Positions 5,709-6,272 of a stretch of 6,272 nucleotides of DNA are shown here, piece by piece. A model generated the notes under the pieces. It ran no database searches and had not been told where the DNA came from. It saw only the letters and a program-made list of their open reading frames with translations. Both the position numbers and the translations under genes were made by a program. The DNA comes from Vitreoscilla sp. (GTDB lineage: Bacteria > Pseudomonadota > Gammaproteobacteria > Burkholderiales > Burkholderiaceae). The stretch's first letter is position 1, and every line of letters begins with the position of its first letter. The stretch is from positions 1 to 6,272 of the forward strand of contig JACMOG010000447.1 in assembly GCA_014378125.1 (NCBI GenBank), given 5' to 3'.

Positions 5709-6272
5709 CTACAGCGCGTCCGAGGCAAAGTCCGCCAGCCGCGAGCGCTCGCCCCGCGCCAGCGTGATGTGGCCGCCGTGTGGCCAGCCCTTGAACCGGT
5801 CGACCGCATACGTGAGGCCCGAGCTGCCCTCGGTGAGGTACGGCGTGTCGATCTGCGCCAGGTTGCCCAGGCAGATGATCTTGGTGCCGGGCCCGGCGCG
5901 CGTGATCAGCGTCTTCATCTGCTTGGGCGTGAGGTTCTGCGCCTCGTCGATGATGACGAACTTGTTGAGGAACGTGCGGCCGCGCATGAAGTTCAGGGTC
6001 TTGACCTTGGTCTTCGAGCGCACCAGGTCCTGCGTGGCCGCGCGGCCCCATTCGCCGGCGCCGCCGTCGCCCTTGGACAACACCTCCAGGTTGTCGTCCA
6101 GCGCGCCCATCCACGGGCCCATCTTCTCTTCCTCGGTGCCGGGCAGGAAGCCGATGTCCTCGCCCACCGGCACGGTGACGCGGGTGACGATGATCTCGCT
6201 GTAGCGTCGCTCGTCCATCACCTGGGCCAGTCCGCAAGCCAGCGTGGCCAGGGTCTTGCCGGTGCCGGCCGT
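5709..6272 (-). CDS. PhoH-family ATPase, C-terminal part (N-terminus beyond right edge)
   Basis: 187 residues of the C-terminal P-loop domain are visible. The Walker A motif (AGTGKT) begins at the window edge and Walker B is FVIIDEAQN at about visible residues 105-111. The conserved segments TVPVGEDIGFLPGTEEEKM and GNLAQID and a C-terminal TLARGERSRLADFAS complete the PhoH signature. The PVGxDIGFLPGTxEEKM...PWM..DNLE pattern resembles the PhoH2 type, which usually carries an N-terminal PIN RNase domain and has RNA helicase/RNase activity; that domain would lie past 6272 and cannot be confirmed. E. coli phoH belongs to the Pho regulon, but PhoH2 roles are less clear. The stop at 5709-5711 is followed by the shared bidirectional terminator. 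The frame is intact with no missing motif in the visible part. Confidence 0.93.
   Translation of the reverse strand, partial: TAGTGKTLATLACGLAQVMDERRYSEIIVTRVTVPVGEDIGFLPGTEEEKMGPWMGALDDNLEVLSKGDGGAGEWGRAATQDLVRSKTKVKTLNFMRGRTFLNKFVIIDEAQNLTPKQMKTLITRAGPGTKIICLGNLAQIDTPYLTEGSSGLTYAVDRFKGWPHGGHITLARGERSRLADFASDAL

Noticed and set aside
3488..5809. Open - strand frame of 773 codons opposite the sulfatase-fold gene
   Set aside because: Despite its length it has shadow composition, spans two genes and a terminator, and shows no recognisable domain.
1..6272. CRISPR array, tRNA/rRNA gene, insertion sequence or phage/defence system
   Set aside because: No spaced repeats, cloverleaf, terminal inverted repeats with a transposase, or defence-type domains could be seen on either strand.

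Overview
The window is about 6.3 kb of very GC-rich bacterial DNA with strong third-position G/C bias. It reads as a chromosome of a betaproteobacterium, most likely order Burkholderiales. That assignment rests on codon bias, protein style and gene content (MoaA, an exported NlpC/P60 peptidase, an exported M3 peptidase, a PhoH2-type ATPase). It is an inference, not a search result. No tRNA, rRNA, CRISPR array, transposase or phage gene is visible.

Layout from left to right. (1) Positions 1-406 hold two different 5' parts of the molybdenum-cofactor gene moaA, joined tail to tail. A + strand piece enters from the left edge and ends near 131. A - strand piece starts at 406 and loses MoaA similarity near 122. 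Both lack the C-terminal half, so this is either a real rearrangement scar or a chimeric join. (2) Positions 516-1388 (-) encode an exported NlpC/P60 (C40) peptidase with a complete Cys-His-His triad, followed by an intrinsic terminator. (3) A 234-bp divergent intergenic region separates it from 1623-3689 (+), an exported M3 zinc oligopeptidase with HEFGH and the third ligand Glu. (4) After a very strong GC hairpin and a PhoB-box-like direct repeat comes 3788-5653 (+), a membrane-anchored LtaS/OpgB-type sulfatase-fold transferase. (5) A bidirectional terminator at about 5662-5690 separates it from 5709-6272 (-), the C-terminal 187 residues of a PhoH-family ATPase whose N-terminus lies beyond the right edge.

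The three complete genes all act in the cell envelope: peptidoglycan or peptide cleavage, periplasmic peptide degradation, and head-group transfer or hydrolysis. Each appears to be its own transcription unit, since the spacers contain terminators or divergent starts. No new multi-gene system is evident. The items most worth following are the moaA join and the possible phosphate-starvation control of the sulfatase-fold gene.
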